Shown piece after piece: positions 19,549-27,791 of a stretch of 64,000 nucleotides of DNA; within the stretch, counting starts at the first letter, position 1; each line of letters begins with the position of its first letter. A program made the translations under genes and the position numbers. This stretch comes from Gammaproteobacteria bacterium (GTDB lineage Bacteria > Pseudomonadota > Gammaproteobacteria > Pseudomonadales > Azotimanducaceae), in the NCBI GenBank assembly GCA_009846005.1, contig VXYL01000007.1, forward strand, positions 38,174-102,173, given 5' to 3'. A model generated the notes under the pieces. It made no database searches. It saw only the letters and a list, made by a program, of their open reading frames with translations, and was not told the origin of the DNA.

Positions 19549-20412
19549 ATGGCGGAACCCATCGGCTACATGGAGCGCACCCGGCGCTACTACGAGGCCC
19601 AGGGCTTCGAGAAGGCGTACGCCTGGGCCAATTTCGACGACATACCGTTCACGCCGCTACGGCGACCCGCCTCGGAATCGACATTGGTCCTCATCACGAC
19701 CATGGCGCTCTACGACCGCGGTGCGTCGGATGTGCGCCACGTGGCGTCCTGTTCGACCCTCGAGCCGCCGGCCCGGCTATACGGTGACGACCTGTCCTGG
19801 GACCGGACCGCCACCCACCTCAATGACCGCGAATCGTACTTCCCGATCAACATGCTCCATGAACTCGTGCGCCGGAGACGCATCGGCGCGTTAGCGGAAC
19901 GGTTCCATTGCGCACCGACGGAGTACAGCCAACGCCGGACCCGGCGGACCGATGCGCCCGAGATCCTCAAACGCTGCCGCGAGGATGGCGCCGACATCGC
20001 CTTGCTGGTGCCGATCTGACCGGTGTGCCACCAGACCGTGAGTCTGGTAGCCAGGCACTTGGAGTCCAACGGCATCCCGACGGTGATCCTCGGGGCCGCC
20101 CGCGACATCGTGACGCACTGCGGGGTGCCTCGGTTCGCGTTCGTCGACTTTCCCCTGGGCAATCCCAGCGGCAAACCGTACGACCGCGACATGCAGGCGG
20201 CCATCGCGACCGCTGCCGTCGATCTCTTCGAGACGGCCTCCGAACCAGGCACCGTCGTCAACCTGCCCTACCGATGGAGCGACGACGAGTCGTGGCGGGA
20301 CGGCTACTTCCAGGTGAGCGAGGCGAACATCGACGCCTTGCGCCGGGCGGGCGAGGAACGCCGGGCCAACCGGGCACACCTACGGGCAACGGGGCAGGTT
20401 CGTACGGAATAG
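19549..20412 (+). CDS. GrdB/PrdB-like selenoprotein (in-frame UGA read as selenocysteine)
   Basis: A 287-aa protein if the TGA at 20017-20019 is read as Sec. Before it: PIGYMERTRRYYEAQGFEKA, then a long alpha/beta segment ending ADIALLVPI. After it, in the same frame: PVCHQTVSLVARHLE and GIPTVILGAARDIV, to the TAG at 20412. This matches the glycine/sarcosine/betaine/proline-reductase selenoprotein-B-like family, whose non-Sec members have Cys where the UGA falls, so the motif is UPVC. A bSECIS-like hairpin starts 6 nt after the UGA. I see no other frame damage. The ATG at 19549 is preferred; GTG 19522 is possible. Function is inferred as thiol/selenol redox chemistry on a small substrate; it follows an acyl-CoA dehydrogenase. 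Confidence 0.82.
20017..20058 (+). promoter_or_regulatory. UGA selenocysteine codon plus bSECIS-like hairpin
   Basis: UGA at 20017-20019. The hairpin has a lower stem GTGCC (20025-20029) with GGCAC (20054-20058), an upper stem ACCAGAC (20030-20036) with GTCTGGT (20042-20048), apical loop CGTGA (20037-20041) and a 5-nt 3' bulge. The loop begins 17 nt after the UGA and has G as its second base, matching the accepted bacterial SECIS geometry. The hairpin is inside the coding sequence, as bSECIS elements are. Confidence 0.75.
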
Positions 20413-20456
20413 CCACCGTCTGCACCACGGCGTGTTGGATGGACATGTGGTTCTGA

Positions 20457-20472
20457 TACCATTTTTCTGGTA
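20457..20472. promoter_or_regulatory. Putative HipB operator 1
   Basis: Inverted repeat TACCA-TTTTTC-TGGTA, 50 bp upstream of the hipB ATG. It is related to a second dyad (20496-20513) sharing the TACC/GGTA arms, as expected of paired HipB sites. Confidence 0.5.
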
Positions 20473-20495
20473 GTACGACTCTGTTTGGCAACTCT

Positions 20496-20513
20496 ATACC
20501 GTTTTGACGGTAT
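20496..20513. promoter_or_regulatory. Putative HipB operator 2
   Basis: Perfect inverted repeat ATACCGT-TTTG-ACGGTAT ending 8 bp before the hipB ATG at 20522. A repressor bound here would block initiation. The dyad also argues against the TTG at 20504 being the start. Confidence 0.55.
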
Positions 20514-20521
20514 TTCATTCT

Positions 20522-20776
20522 ATGACTGACTACTTGGGAGAGCTAGGTGACAATCTGCGCCGGGCTCGGAAGCGGCGTTTTTCCAACGATGATCTGGCGG
20601 CCTTCGCCTTGCGCATCGGCGTAAGCCGGTCGACCTTGCAGAAGATGGAGAAGGGCGACCTCACCGTCGCGATGGGAAGGTACTACCGGGCGGCGGAGAT
20701 CCTTGGCCTCGCCGAAACGTTCGGCGCCCTCCTGCGCCAAGAGGAGAGCCTGTTCGATGACCCGCGCCCGCTTTGA
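20522..20776 (+). CDS. hipB: HipB-like helix-turn-helix antitoxin/regulator
   Basis: An 84-aa XRE-family DNA-binding protein: LGDNLRRARKRRFSNDDLAAFALRIGVSRSTLQKMEKGDLTV covers the five-helix Cro/C1 fold, with recognition helix around SRSTLQKMEKG. Its stop overlaps the hipA start (20757), the usual translational coupling of hipBA modules. Two inverted repeats sharing TACC/GGTA arms lie immediately upstream. The likely role is to repress the operon and neutralise HipA. Confidence 0.8.
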   Translation: MTDYLGELGDNLRRARKRRFSNDDLAAFALRIGVSRSTLQKMEKGDLTVAMGRYYRAAEILGLAETFGALLRQEESLFDDPRPL

Positions 20777-21998
20777 CATCCACCTGGACAGTACCGTCAC
20801 GGAGGTTTTGCAGGCGGCCGAGTGCGTGATCGAGGAAGAAGAGGGCTTGGTCCGCCGAGTGGACTTTCGGTACACGCCCGGCTACGTCGAGAATCCAAGC
20901 GCATTCCCCTTGGACCCGAAGCGTCTGACCCTTGGCCACGGTGAGACTCGGTTTGCCTGCGCGGGCGGCCTCCCGGGATTCGTCGACGACTACTTGCCGG
21001 ATGCCTGGGGTCGCAAGGTCCTTACCGCGCTGGCCTGGCATCGCCATGGAAAGCGACTCAACCTCAACAGTGCGATCGACCTTCTCGCCCTGATTCCGCC
21101 TGGCAGTCGCATCGGCGCACTGTGCTTCACGCCCGTCGGCGACGCCGCCCGCTTCGAGCCCGGCGTGCCGATCTCGGCGCTGGCGGAAGCGGAGCGGGCA
21201 GCGGTCCAAGTGGATGCATTGGATTGGGAGTCGGTAGAACCCAACGAGGTCGGACTCACCCACCTCGCGGCGGCGGCAAGCAGCGTCGGAGGTGCCAGGC
21301 CCAAATCATTGGTTACGGACGGGGAGACCCACTACCTGGCGAAGTTCAACCGACTGTCAGGCGACCCTTACAACAACGCGCGTGTGGAAATCGCCTGCCT
21401 GGAAATGGCACGGGCGGCTGGTCTTGACGTGGCGCAGGGCAGGGTCGTCGAGGGCGTCAACGGTCGCGAGGTTCTGCTGCTCGAGCGTTTCGACATTGCC
21501 GCCGACGGGCATCGCCATCACTTGGTGACCGTCAATGCACTCCTCAAGGAAAAATCTAGCCAACGCGACTCCGGGTTGCCCTTCCGCTACGACGATGTCG
21601 CCGAGTCGTTGTCGCGGTATTCGGTTGCCATCAAGACGGATCTCGAGCAACTGGTAAGGCTGGCGCTCTTCAACCGGGTCATAAACAACACCGACGACCA
21701 TGCCCGGAACTTCAGCCTGATCCACCGGGGCGACGGCTATCGCCTGTCGCCGGCGTACGACTTGGTACCGAGCCTGGCCGTCGGCGAGTACCACGCCGCG
21801 GCTTTCGGCTACGATCCCCGGCCACCCCGGCCCAGCGAAGTACCGCGAATCGGCAAGGTTTTCGGCTTGAGCAAACCGAGAATACATGCATGCGCTGAAG
21901 AGGTTCTGACCGCCCTCGACGGCTGGCCCCGGTTCGCCGACGAAGCGGGGCTAGGCGAGTCCGAGAGCAAACGAATCGCGGATCGATTCAACCCGTAG
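20757..21998 (+). CDS. hipA: HipA-like serine/threonine kinase toxin
   Basis: A 413-aa type II toxin kinase. The N-terminal domain (FDIHLDSTVTEVLQAAECVI, LPGFVDDYLPDAWGRKVL) and kinase core are present: GGARPKSLV with the ATP-site region, the HipA-type catalytic segment FNRVINNTDDHARNFSLIH (Asp and Asn of NTDDHARN), and the metal Asp in LSPAYDLVPS. HipA kinases phosphorylate glutamyl-tRNA synthetase or other targets and induce persistence. The ATG at 20757 overlaps hipB by 20 bp. The stop TAG lies inside a GTAGGGG repeat, so the last residue is Pro; the C-terminal helix (ESKRIADRF) looks complete. Confidence 0.87.
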   Translation: MTRARFDIHLDSTVTEVLQAAECVIEEEEGLVRRVDFRYTPGYVENPSAFPLDPKRLTLGHGETRFACAGGLPGFVDDYLPDAWGRKVLTALAWHRHGKRLNLNSAIDLLALIPPGSRIGALCFTPVGDAARFEPGVPISALAEAERAAVQVDALDWESVEPNEVGLTHLAAAASSVGGARPKSLVTDGETHYLAKFNRLSGDPYNNARVEIACLEMARAAGLDVAQGRVVEGVNGREVLLLERFDIAADGHRHHLVTVNALLKEKSSQRDSGLPFRYDDVAESLSRYSVAIKTDLEQLVRLALFNRVINNTDDHARNFSLIHRGDGYRLSPAYDLVPSLAVGEYHAAAFGYDPRPPRPSEVPRIGKVFGLSKPRIHACAEEVLTALDGWPRFADEAGLGESESKRIADRFNP

Positions 21999-22068
21999 GG
22001 GACGGGCTTGTCCCGTCCCGTTGCCACGGGAGCTCCGACACGGGATGGGGCAACGGCATATCCCCTAC
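21995..22068. repeat. GTAGGGG...CCCCTAC repeat element abutting hipA
   Basis: The element starts GTAGGGGACGGGC and ends ATATCCCCTAC, about 74 bp, with an inner inverted pair GTTGCC/GGCAAC. Its first TAG is the hipA stop codon. The remaining ~110 bp up to 22180 holds no recognisable gene. Confidence 0.8.
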
Positions 22069-22179
22069 GACACCTTCGCGTTGGGTGGCGTTCATAGCAC
22101 CGATGACCCGTACACCACTTGCCGCTCAAGCGCCAAATCGACAGACTCCTTGAACCACGCAGCGACCTAGGGACACGGT

Positions 22180-23250
22180 TTGAGCAAGACCATCGCCGTA
22201 ATCGAGGGCGACGACGCTGCGCCGGAGGCGGTGCGTCCGGTGGTCGGGTTGTTGGACTCGCTTCAACTGGGTTTGACATGGGTCTATCCGGAGGTGGGCG
22301 AGGCCGCCGAGGCGGCGCGTCCTTCGGACGCGGCCGGTTCGACGTTTCCCGACTCGGCCCGGGCCGTCATCGACGCTGCCGACACGACGCTATTCGGCTC
22401 GACGAGCGGGAAATCCGGCGCTGCACTCGGCTATCTCCGCTGGGGCAAGGAGACCTTCGCCAACGTACGTCCCTGCCGATACCTGCCGGGGTGTGCGAGC
22501 CCGTTGCGGCATCCGGAAGGCATCGACTTCGTGATCGTGCGCGAGAACCTCGAGGATCTCTACGTCGGCGCCGAGGGACCGCTCGCGGACTTGGCCGCGT
22601 TGAACCTCGTTGGCCGCACGATCCGCAAGCCGGTGCACGAACTCGGCGACGGTCGCTACGCCATCAAGGCGATCACCCGGGAAGGCACGGAACGGGTCGT
22701 CTCCTTCGCCTTCGATCTGGCGGCCAAGCGCGACGGCAAACGCAAACTGACCTGTGCGACCAAGCACAACATGTTGCGCGGAACCGATGGCCTTTTCCTA
22801 AACGTGGCGCGCGAGATCGCGGCCGACTATCCGGACATCGAATTCGAGTCGTTCATCGTCGACGACTTCGCCTGCCGGATGATCCGCGAGCCCGAGCGGT
22901 TCGACGTGGTGGTGATGCCGAACCAGTACGGCGACATCCTGTCCGACGCGGCCGGCGGTCTGCTCGGTAGCCTCGGCCTCGCGGCAAGCGGCTGTTTTGG
23001 CTCGGATTACGCCTACTTCGAACCGGCCCACGGCACCGCGCCCGACATCGCCGGCAGTAATATCATCAATCCGACGGCGACTATACTGTCGGCCACGATG
23101 ATGCTCGACTATCTCGGTCTCGAGACTGCGGCGGCCCGGATCGAGGACGCGCTGGCCCGGGTCTACGCCGACGGCTCAGCGCTGACGCCGGATCAGGGCG
23201 GCACAGCGACGACCACGGAGTTCTGCGCGGCCCTTGCCCAGGCGTTGTGA
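22180..23250 (+). CDS. Isocitrate/isopropylmalate-type NAD-dependent dehydrogenase
   Basis: A 356-aa beta-decarboxylating dehydrogenase starting at TTG 22180. Family signatures: IAVIEGDDAAPEAV at the N-terminus, IVRENLEDLYVGAEG, the metal-site Asp cluster in MPNQYGDILSDAAGGLLGSLG, and EPAHGTAPDIAGSNIINPTA for NAD binding. It oxidatively decarboxylates a 2-hydroxyacid such as isocitrate, isopropylmalate, homoisocitrate or tartrate. The substrate loop does not clearly match IDH or LeuB, so I leave it unnamed. A probable acyltransferase starts 13 bp downstream. The TTG start has no strong ribosome-binding site. Confidence 0.88.
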   Translation: MSKTIAVIEGDDAAPEAVRPVVGLLDSLQLGLTWVYPEVGEAAEAARPSDAAGSTFPDSARAVIDAADTTLFGSTSGKSGAALGYLRWGKETFANVRPCRYLPGCASPLRHPEGIDFVIVRENLEDLYVGAEGPLADLAALNLVGRTIRKPVHELGDGRYAIKAITREGTERVVSFAFDLAAKRDGKRKLTCATKHNMLRGTDGLFLNVAREIAADYPDIEFESFIVDDFACRMIREPERFDVVVMPNQYGDILSDAAGGLLGSLGLAASGCFGSDYAYFEPAHGTAPDIAGSNIINPTATILSATMMLDYLGLETAAARIEDALARVYADGSALTPDQGGTATTTEFCAALAQAL

Positions 23251-23263
23251 GGCGGACCCATCG

Positions 23264-24145
23264 ATGGCCCACATCATCGACACGTTGATCGAAGAGCGTG
23301 CGACTCGGCTGATGCGCCACCCCGCGTTGTGGTCGTTCCTTCGGCGCGGGCTCGACCCGCTGCTTCTCTACGACACGGCCAGGTCGATGGCGGACATCAT
23401 CGCGCCGATGTCCGGGGATGACGCGATGGAATACCTCCGCGCGACCCTTGACATGGAGGTCGCAGCGACCGGACTCGAGAACATTCCGCGAACGGGTAGC
23501 GCGGTCGTGACGCCGAACCATCCTGCAGGCATCGCCGACGGCATTGCCGTCCACGAGGCCCTGAAGCGGGTGCGGATGGACATCACCTTCCTGGCCAACC
23601 GCGACGCTATCCGGATCTGTCCCGGATTTGCGGAGATGATTGTGCCGGTGGAGTGGCGGGACGAGGCGCGGACGATGGCCAAGACCCGTGAGACGCTACG
23701 GGAGGCGCAGCGCGCCTTTGATCAGCAACGGCTGGTGGTGATCTTTCCGTCGGGACGTCTGGCCCGTCCGACGCCGTTGGGCCTCTGGGAGCGCCCTTGG
23801 CAGGCGACGGCGTTCGCACTGGCCATCAAACGCGGCGTTCCGATCGTGCCGATGCATGTCGACGGGCACAACTCGTTGCTCTACTACCTTGCCTGGTTCG
23901 TCAATCGCGAGATCAAGGACATGACCTTGTTCCGCGAGATCATCAACAAACGCGGCGGCAGATACCGGATCGATGTCGGCGAATCGTTCGAGCCAAGCGG
24001 CGATCCGGCGGAACTCGCCAAGACGCTGCGCCGTTTCGTGGTCTACGGCATGCGCCAGGGTCTCAGGCGGTTTCCCGGCGTGGACGCCCCACCGGCTGCA
24101 GCGGGAATACCGCTTCTGGTTCCGTTCTACCGCAGCTCGCGATGA
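23264..24145 (+). CDS. Lysophospholipid-type (PlsC-like) acyltransferase
   Basis: A 293-aa protein with the acyltransferase block I NHPAGIADG (~86-94), a block II/III-like FPSGRLARPTP, and a block IV-like GVPIVPMHVDG. The spacing in block I is H-x5-D rather than the H-x4-D of classical PlsC, as in the NHPxGGxDG subgroup of acyltransferases. It would transfer an acyl chain from acyl-ACP or acyl-CoA to a glycerophospholipid or ornithine-lipid-like acceptor at the inner membrane. It follows the dehydrogenase by 13 bp. Its 3' end overlaps the convergent sucrase/ferredoxin-like gene by 83 bp. Confidence 0.8.
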   Translation: MAHIIDTLIEERATRLMRHPALWSFLRRGLDPLLLYDTARSMADIIAPMSGDDAMEYLRATLDMEVAATGLENIPRTGSAVVTPNHPAGIADGIAVHEALKRVRMDITFLANRDAIRICPGFAEMIVPVEWRDEARTMAKTRETLREAQRAFDQQRLVVIFPSGRLARPTPLGLWERPWQATAFALAIKRGVPIVPMHVDGHNSLLYYLAWFVNREIKDMTLFREIINKRGGRYRIDVGESFEPSGDPAELAKTLRRFVVYGMRQGLRRFPGVDAPPAAAGIPLLVPFYRSSR

Positions 24146-24914
24146 CCTCGAGGGGCGTCGCCGCTGGCTGAATGTCCACGGCGGCGATCCCGGCCTCAGT
24201 CTCGAAGGTGACCGTGCCGCCGTCAACGGAGCGGAGTCGCCGGGCGCCATCGAGGAGCGCCTCGGCGACCTGCGCCTCGGGCAAGTAGGCCGAGCGGCCG
24301 CGGAGATGATTCCTCGACAACGCGCCCGTTTCGATGGTCTCGACGAAATCTGCGACCTCGTCGGGAAAGACTCGACCGTAGATTGCACCCTGGGGCAAGA
24401 CGAGGACGTTGGGCGCGAAACGGTGTCCACCCAAGTGCGTCGTTTGCCAAGCGCGGTTTCCTGCTAGCGCGCGCAATTGTGCGTAGGCCGGAAGTCCGTA
24501 GCGCGCACAGCATAGGTCGCGCTGGCCGTTGGTGCACACAAAGTAGTGCGGTTTGGGAACCTCTTCGAAATCGGGCGAGTCGAGGCTGAGACCCTGGACA
24601 TCTTCGTAGCCGCGGCTGCGGAAGCGCTTCAACGTGCCTTCCTCGGCGATGAACAGGGTCGTCTCGTCGGTGTCGAGTTCGGGCCGCCGAATGAACTGTG
24701 CTCGGACTTTGCGTCCACTTTCGGCGACGGCAGCCAGTGTGTGGTCCAGCCAATCGCGGGTCCGAGCCGCAAGGTCGTTGTCCTCGAGCGCCTTGGGTTT
24801 CCACGCGGGCGTGTACTCGAGCAGCAACCAGACGTCGACCTCGACCGCGGTGCCTAGCATCGGCTCGCCGGATGCCAGACAAAGGTCGGCGCAGTAGACG
24901 CGGTCGTCGCTCAT
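24063..24914 (-). CDS. Sucrase/ferredoxin-like family protein
   Basis: A 283-aa protein of the sucraseferredoxin-like family. The diagnostic thioredoxin-like [2Fe-2S] ferredoxin motif is present: FVCTNGQRDLCCARYGLPAY, then WQTTHLGGHRFAPNVLVLPQG. The N-terminus carries CADLC. Members are predicted redox proteins of unknown substrate. The ATG at 24914 (MSDDRVYCADL) is the likely start; the frame is open well upstream but crosses a GTAGGGG repeat and looks non-coding. The 3' end overlaps the convergent acyltransferase. Confidence 0.82.
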   Translation of the reverse strand: MSDDRVYCADLCLASGEPMLGTAVEVDVWLLLEYTPAWKPKALEDNDLAARTRDWLDHTLAAVAESGRKVRAQFIRRPELDTDETTLFIAEEGTLKRFRSRGYEDVQGLSLDSPDFEEVPKPHYFVCTNGQRDLCCARYGLPAYAQLRALAGNRAWQTTHLGGHRFAPNVLVLPQGAIYGRVFPDEVADFVETIETGALSRNHLRGRSAYLPEAQVAEALLDGARRLRSVDGGTVTFETEAGIAAVDIQPAATPLEVIASCGRTEPEAVFPLQPVGRPRRETA

Positions 24915-24950
24915 GGGTCCATCGCGAACGGCACAGCATGCGATTGTATC

Positions 24951-24976
24951 GTAGGGGACGGGCTTGTCCCGTCCCG
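24951..24976. repeat. GTAGGGG repeat, single copy
   Basis: One copy (GTAGGGGACGGGC then CTTGTCCC and GTCCC) 37 bp upstream of the sucrase/ferredoxin-like start. The rest of the gap to 25165 shows no gene. Confidence 0.8.
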
Positions 24977-25164
24977 ATTGGCGAGTAACGGGATTCTCCG
25001 CGCGGACTGCGTTGCAATGATCGTCCGGTGTAAACGGATTGGGTGTGATCGCTGACGCGGATTTCCGAGATTTCCTACGCAAATTCGAGAGAAAACCGAC
25101 TATTCGCCCTGTCGAGAGGGGGCTACAGTCGGCGGACAAATACGCGCCCATTGAGCCCGTTTCT

Positions 25165-25194
25165 TTGACACTGCGCGGATTCGGGTGGTACAAG
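25165..25194 (+). promoter_or_regulatory. Putative sigma-70 promoter of coiled-coil gene 1
   Basis: TTGACA (25165-25170), 18-bp spacer, TACAAG (25189-25194), 57 bp before the ATG. The same boxes and much of the flanking sequence recur at 31802-31830 ahead of the paralogous gene, which supports function. Confidence 0.55.
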
Positions 25195-25250
25195 ACCGGC
25201 ACGACACATGCCGTCAGACGCTCCGTTGTGCTGTTACCGGAGCCCGAGGA

Positions 25251-25865
25251 ATGATGGACATGACCGATGTATCCCCGGACACGCTTTCGACCGCGCGTCG
25301 CCTCGAGCACGACTTCGGGATGGATCGGCAGGCCTCCGAGGGTGTCGCCATTGCCATTTACGAACACACGACCGCCAACCTCGCCACGAAGGCGGACCTG
25401 CGGCAGGTCGAGGAGACACTGCGCGGCGAGCTCGCCGCGAAGGCGGACCTGCGGCAGCTCGAGGAGACATTGCGCGGCGAGCTCGCCGCGAAGGCGGACC
25501 TGCGGCAGCTCGAGGATACGCTGCGCGACGAGCTCGCCGCGAAGGCGGATCTGCGGCAGGTCGAGGAAAAGCTGCGCGGCGAGATAAAGGAGCTCGGCGC
25601 CACGCTTCGCGGCGAAATGAACGGGTGGGGTGCCACACTTCGCGGCGAGATGAACGAGTTGGGTGCCACACTTCGCGGCGATATGCAGGAGCTCGGCACG
25701 TCACTTCGAGGACAGATTGAAGGGTCGCGGGGTTACACGGACGCCAAGTTGGCGGAACTTCGCGCCGAGATGCACGGGGAATTCAAGAACCTCTACCGGC
25801 ACCTGTGGCTGCTGTTGCTGGGCTTCGCGGGGTTGATCGTCACCCTCAACAAACTCTTGGCTTGA
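25251..25865 (+). CDS. Membrane-anchored coiled-coil protein, DUF1640-like (paralogue 1)
   Basis: A 204-aa protein. A short N-terminal helix region (TARRLEHDFGMDRQASEGVA) precedes four near-perfect 17-residue repeats (LATKADLRQVEETLRGE and variants, 25380-25583), then four 11-residue repeats (GATLRGEMNEL type, 25584-25715). It ends in one membrane helix (HLWLLLLGFAGLIVTLNKLL). Hendecad repeats imply a long coiled coil on a C-terminal anchor. No enzymatic motif is visible. A paralogue with the same ends but fewer repeats lies at 31880, with a matching promoter. It is followed by the BrkB-type gene (7-bp gap). Confidence 0.8.
   Translation: MMDMTDVSPDTLSTARRLEHDFGMDRQASEGVAIAIYEHTTANLATKADLRQVEETLRGELAAKADLRQLEETLRGELAAKADLRQLEDTLRDELAAKADLRQVEEKLRGEIKELGATLRGEMNGWGATLRGEMNELGATLRGDMQELGTSLRGQIEGSRGYTDAKLAELRAEMHGEFKNLYRHLWLLLLGFAGLIVTLNKLLA
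25380..25583 (+). repeat. 51-bp tandem repeats (4 units) in coiled-coil gene 1
   Basis: Four 51-bp units encode 17-residue LAAKADLRQ-type helices; the central two are almost identical at DNA level, indicating recent unit duplication. Confidence 0.85.
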
Positions 25866-25872
25866 CCCGGTC

Positions 25873-27108
25873 GTGCCGAACGAGGCGGTGGCGACGGTTC
25901 CGTTGAAGGCGTGGCGCTACTGCCGGTGGTTCCTACGCCAGATTGCGACTCAGTTCCGCGACGACGGATGCACCGCCGCGGCGGCGGCGTTGACGTTCAC
26001 CACCATGATCGCGGTCGTGCCGTTTGTCGCCATCGTGTACCGGGTGCTATCGCTGCTGCCCGAGTTCTCTGACGCGGGGGACATACTGACCGGGTTCATC
26101 TTCGAGACGTTCCTGCCGGGCTCGAGCGACGTGGTGCTCGAGAAGGTGCGCGAGTTCTCGGACCGGGCCAACGAATTGACGCTCGTTGGCGTGGGCGTCG
26201 TCTTCGTGACCACGATGCTCATGCTCATGCGCATGGAAGCCTCGTTCAACCGCATTTGGCATGTGGCCAATACCCGGACGGGGATGACGCGGTTCCTCTG
26301 GTATTGGGGGATCGTCTCGCTGGGCGTGCCGATGATCGGCGTTGCCGTCTCGGCGGTCGGGTACGACTACGGCGTGGCCATTGTTGCGGACCTTCAGTCG
26401 TTCACGTTCATGCAAGGTGTTCGCTCGGCGATCCCTCCGGTGGCAACGGCTCTGACCTTCACGATGCTCTACTACGCGGTGCCGAGTTGCCGGGTGCAGT
26501 TCGTCCATGCGCTGTTCGGCGGCATTGTCGCCACCGCGCTGTTCACCCTCGCCAAGGAAGTCTTCGCCTGGGTGGTGCCGTTGCTCCAAAGCGAACTGGT
26601 GTATGGCGCCTTGGCGGCCCTACCGCTGTTCGTGATGGGCCTCTACCTGGTTTGGGTCCTGATCCTCGTCGGTGCGATCTGCGTGCGTACCCTTTCGTTG
26701 ATCCCCTGGGAGGACGAACCGGACGGGGTGCCGGCCGTCGTCAAGTGCGCGCGGGTGTTGGGATTGCTGCATCGGGCGCATCTTAGGGGCGCCACCGTCA
26801 CCGATGCCGAAATCCTTGGCGCGGTACCGATGACGCGCACCGAACGCGCCCGCATCTCCGATGTTCTTCGTGACGGGCGTTGGTTGCGAGCGACGGAGAA
26901 CAAGACGTGGGCGCTTGGTCGAAGCCTTTCGAGCGTCACGCTGTGGGAGCTTTTCCAGCGGCTTCCCGACGGCATCGCCAAGGAGAACCTGGGTGGCGAC
27001 AGCGCGGTCGAGGAGCGGTTTCGGGCGTTCCTTGCCGATGGCGCCGTTCATTTGGATGTGACCCTCGACGAGCTCGAGGCGTCACATGCCGACGCAAGGC
27101 ACGTGTAG
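25873..27108 (+). CDS. YihY/BrkB family inner-membrane protein
   Basis: A 411-aa protein with about six membrane helices and family landmarks: DDGCTAAAAALTFTTMIAVVPFVAIVY, RIWHVANTRTGMTRFLWYWG, FTMLYYAVPSCRVQFVHALFGGIVAT and YGALAALPLFVMGLYLVWVLILVGA. A cytoplasmic C-terminal winged-helix-like tail (~290-411) is typical of longer members. YihY-type proteins were first annotated as ribonuclease BN or virulence factor BrkB; the role is still undefined. The start codon is a GTG at 25873. It lies 7 bp after the coiled-coil gene, so co-transcription is likely. Confidence 0.9.
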   Translation: MPNEAVATVPLKAWRYCRWFLRQIATQFRDDGCTAAAAALTFTTMIAVVPFVAIVYRVLSLLPEFSDAGDILTGFIFETFLPGSSDVVLEKVREFSDRANELTLVGVGVVFVTTMLMLMRMEASFNRIWHVANTRTGMTRFLWYWGIVSLGVPMIGVAVSAVGYDYGVAIVADLQSFTFMQGVRSAIPPVATALTFTMLYYAVPSCRVQFVHALFGGIVATALFTLAKEVFAWVVPLLQSELVYGALAALPLFVMGLYLVWVLILVGAICVRTLSLIPWEDEPDGVPAVVKCARVLGLLHRAHLRGATVTDAEILGAVPMTRTERARISDVLRDGRWLRATENKTWALGRSLSSVTLWELFQRLPDGIAKENLGGDSAVEERFRAFLADGAVHLDVTLDELEASHADARHV

Positions 27109-27247
27109 AGACCCGGGTCGACAGTGATGCAACAGACGGCGGCGGGGAGCGCATGGGCCTTGGCTGACGGAAGATCGGGGAGATCTCCTACGCGAGTTGC
27201 AGATTTGGCCCACTGTTCGCCGGCCGTCGGGAAGTCAGACTTCCTGC

Positions 27248-27769
27248 ATGCCCCAACAAGAGGACAAGAATGTGAGGTGGTTGGCCAAGCTGCTGCCATC
27301 GGCGACGCCCCGTCCGGACCCTGTGTCGATCTGGAGCGTTACTGCGCGGGATGCAAGGACCTTCTTCTGCATCGCTGGAACGCTATGGGTTGTCGCATTC
27401 GCCTTCATCGTCTATAAGTCGGCGGCAGACTCCCCGACGCGACCGGTCGGGGCGCGAAGCATCGGCGATTGTGTACTCGCGGTGCTGACGGACTTCGGCA
27501 ACGTGGGGATAGCGATTGGAATCCTCTCGATGCTGCTGGCCCCCTTGGCGAACGCAACAGGAGAGATAGTGATGTCGTTGTATCAAGCGATGGTCAATCG
27601 ACTGGTCATACCCGTGATCGAAGCCCACAAGGCGGAGGGTCGAAGGGAAGGAAGGACGCAGGTCATGGAAGAGTGGCGAGCTTGGAATGAGCGCCGTTTG
27701 GCCGCCGAACGCGCGGGTACGGAATTCGACGAATCGCCGCCCGGCGAAGCCCTGGCCCATGTCGACTAG
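27248..27769 (+). CDS. Hypothetical membrane protein with charged C-terminal helix
   Basis: A protein of about 173 aa (ATG at 27248; the frame extends to 27197). It has two hydrophobic segments, TFFCIAGTLWVVAFAFIVY and VGIAIGILSMLLAPLANATG, followed by a long charged helix (IEAHKAEGRREGRTQVMEEW). I recognise no family. The gap of ~140 bp between the BrkB-type stop and this start shows nothing else. The downstream neighbour is convergent, so the gene stands alone or belongs to the upstream operon. Confidence 0.55.
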   Translation: MPQQEDKNVRWLAKLLPSATPRPDPVSIWSVTARDARTFFCIAGTLWVVAFAFIVYKSAADSPTRPVGARSIGDCVLAVLTDFGNVGIAIGILSMLLAPLANATGEIVMSLYQAMVNRLVIPVIEAHKAEGRREGRTQVMEEWRAWNERRLAAERAGTEFDESPPGEALAHVD

Positions 27770-27791
27770 CGACCTCCGGCGTGGCCACCGG

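Noticed and set aside
20017..20019. TGA interpreted as the end of one gene and GTG 20023 as the start of another
   Set aside because: The two segments are in the same frame, 3 bp apart, split a conserved C/U-x-x-C motif, and a bSECIS-like hairpin follows. A second UGA of the same type occurs at 40771.
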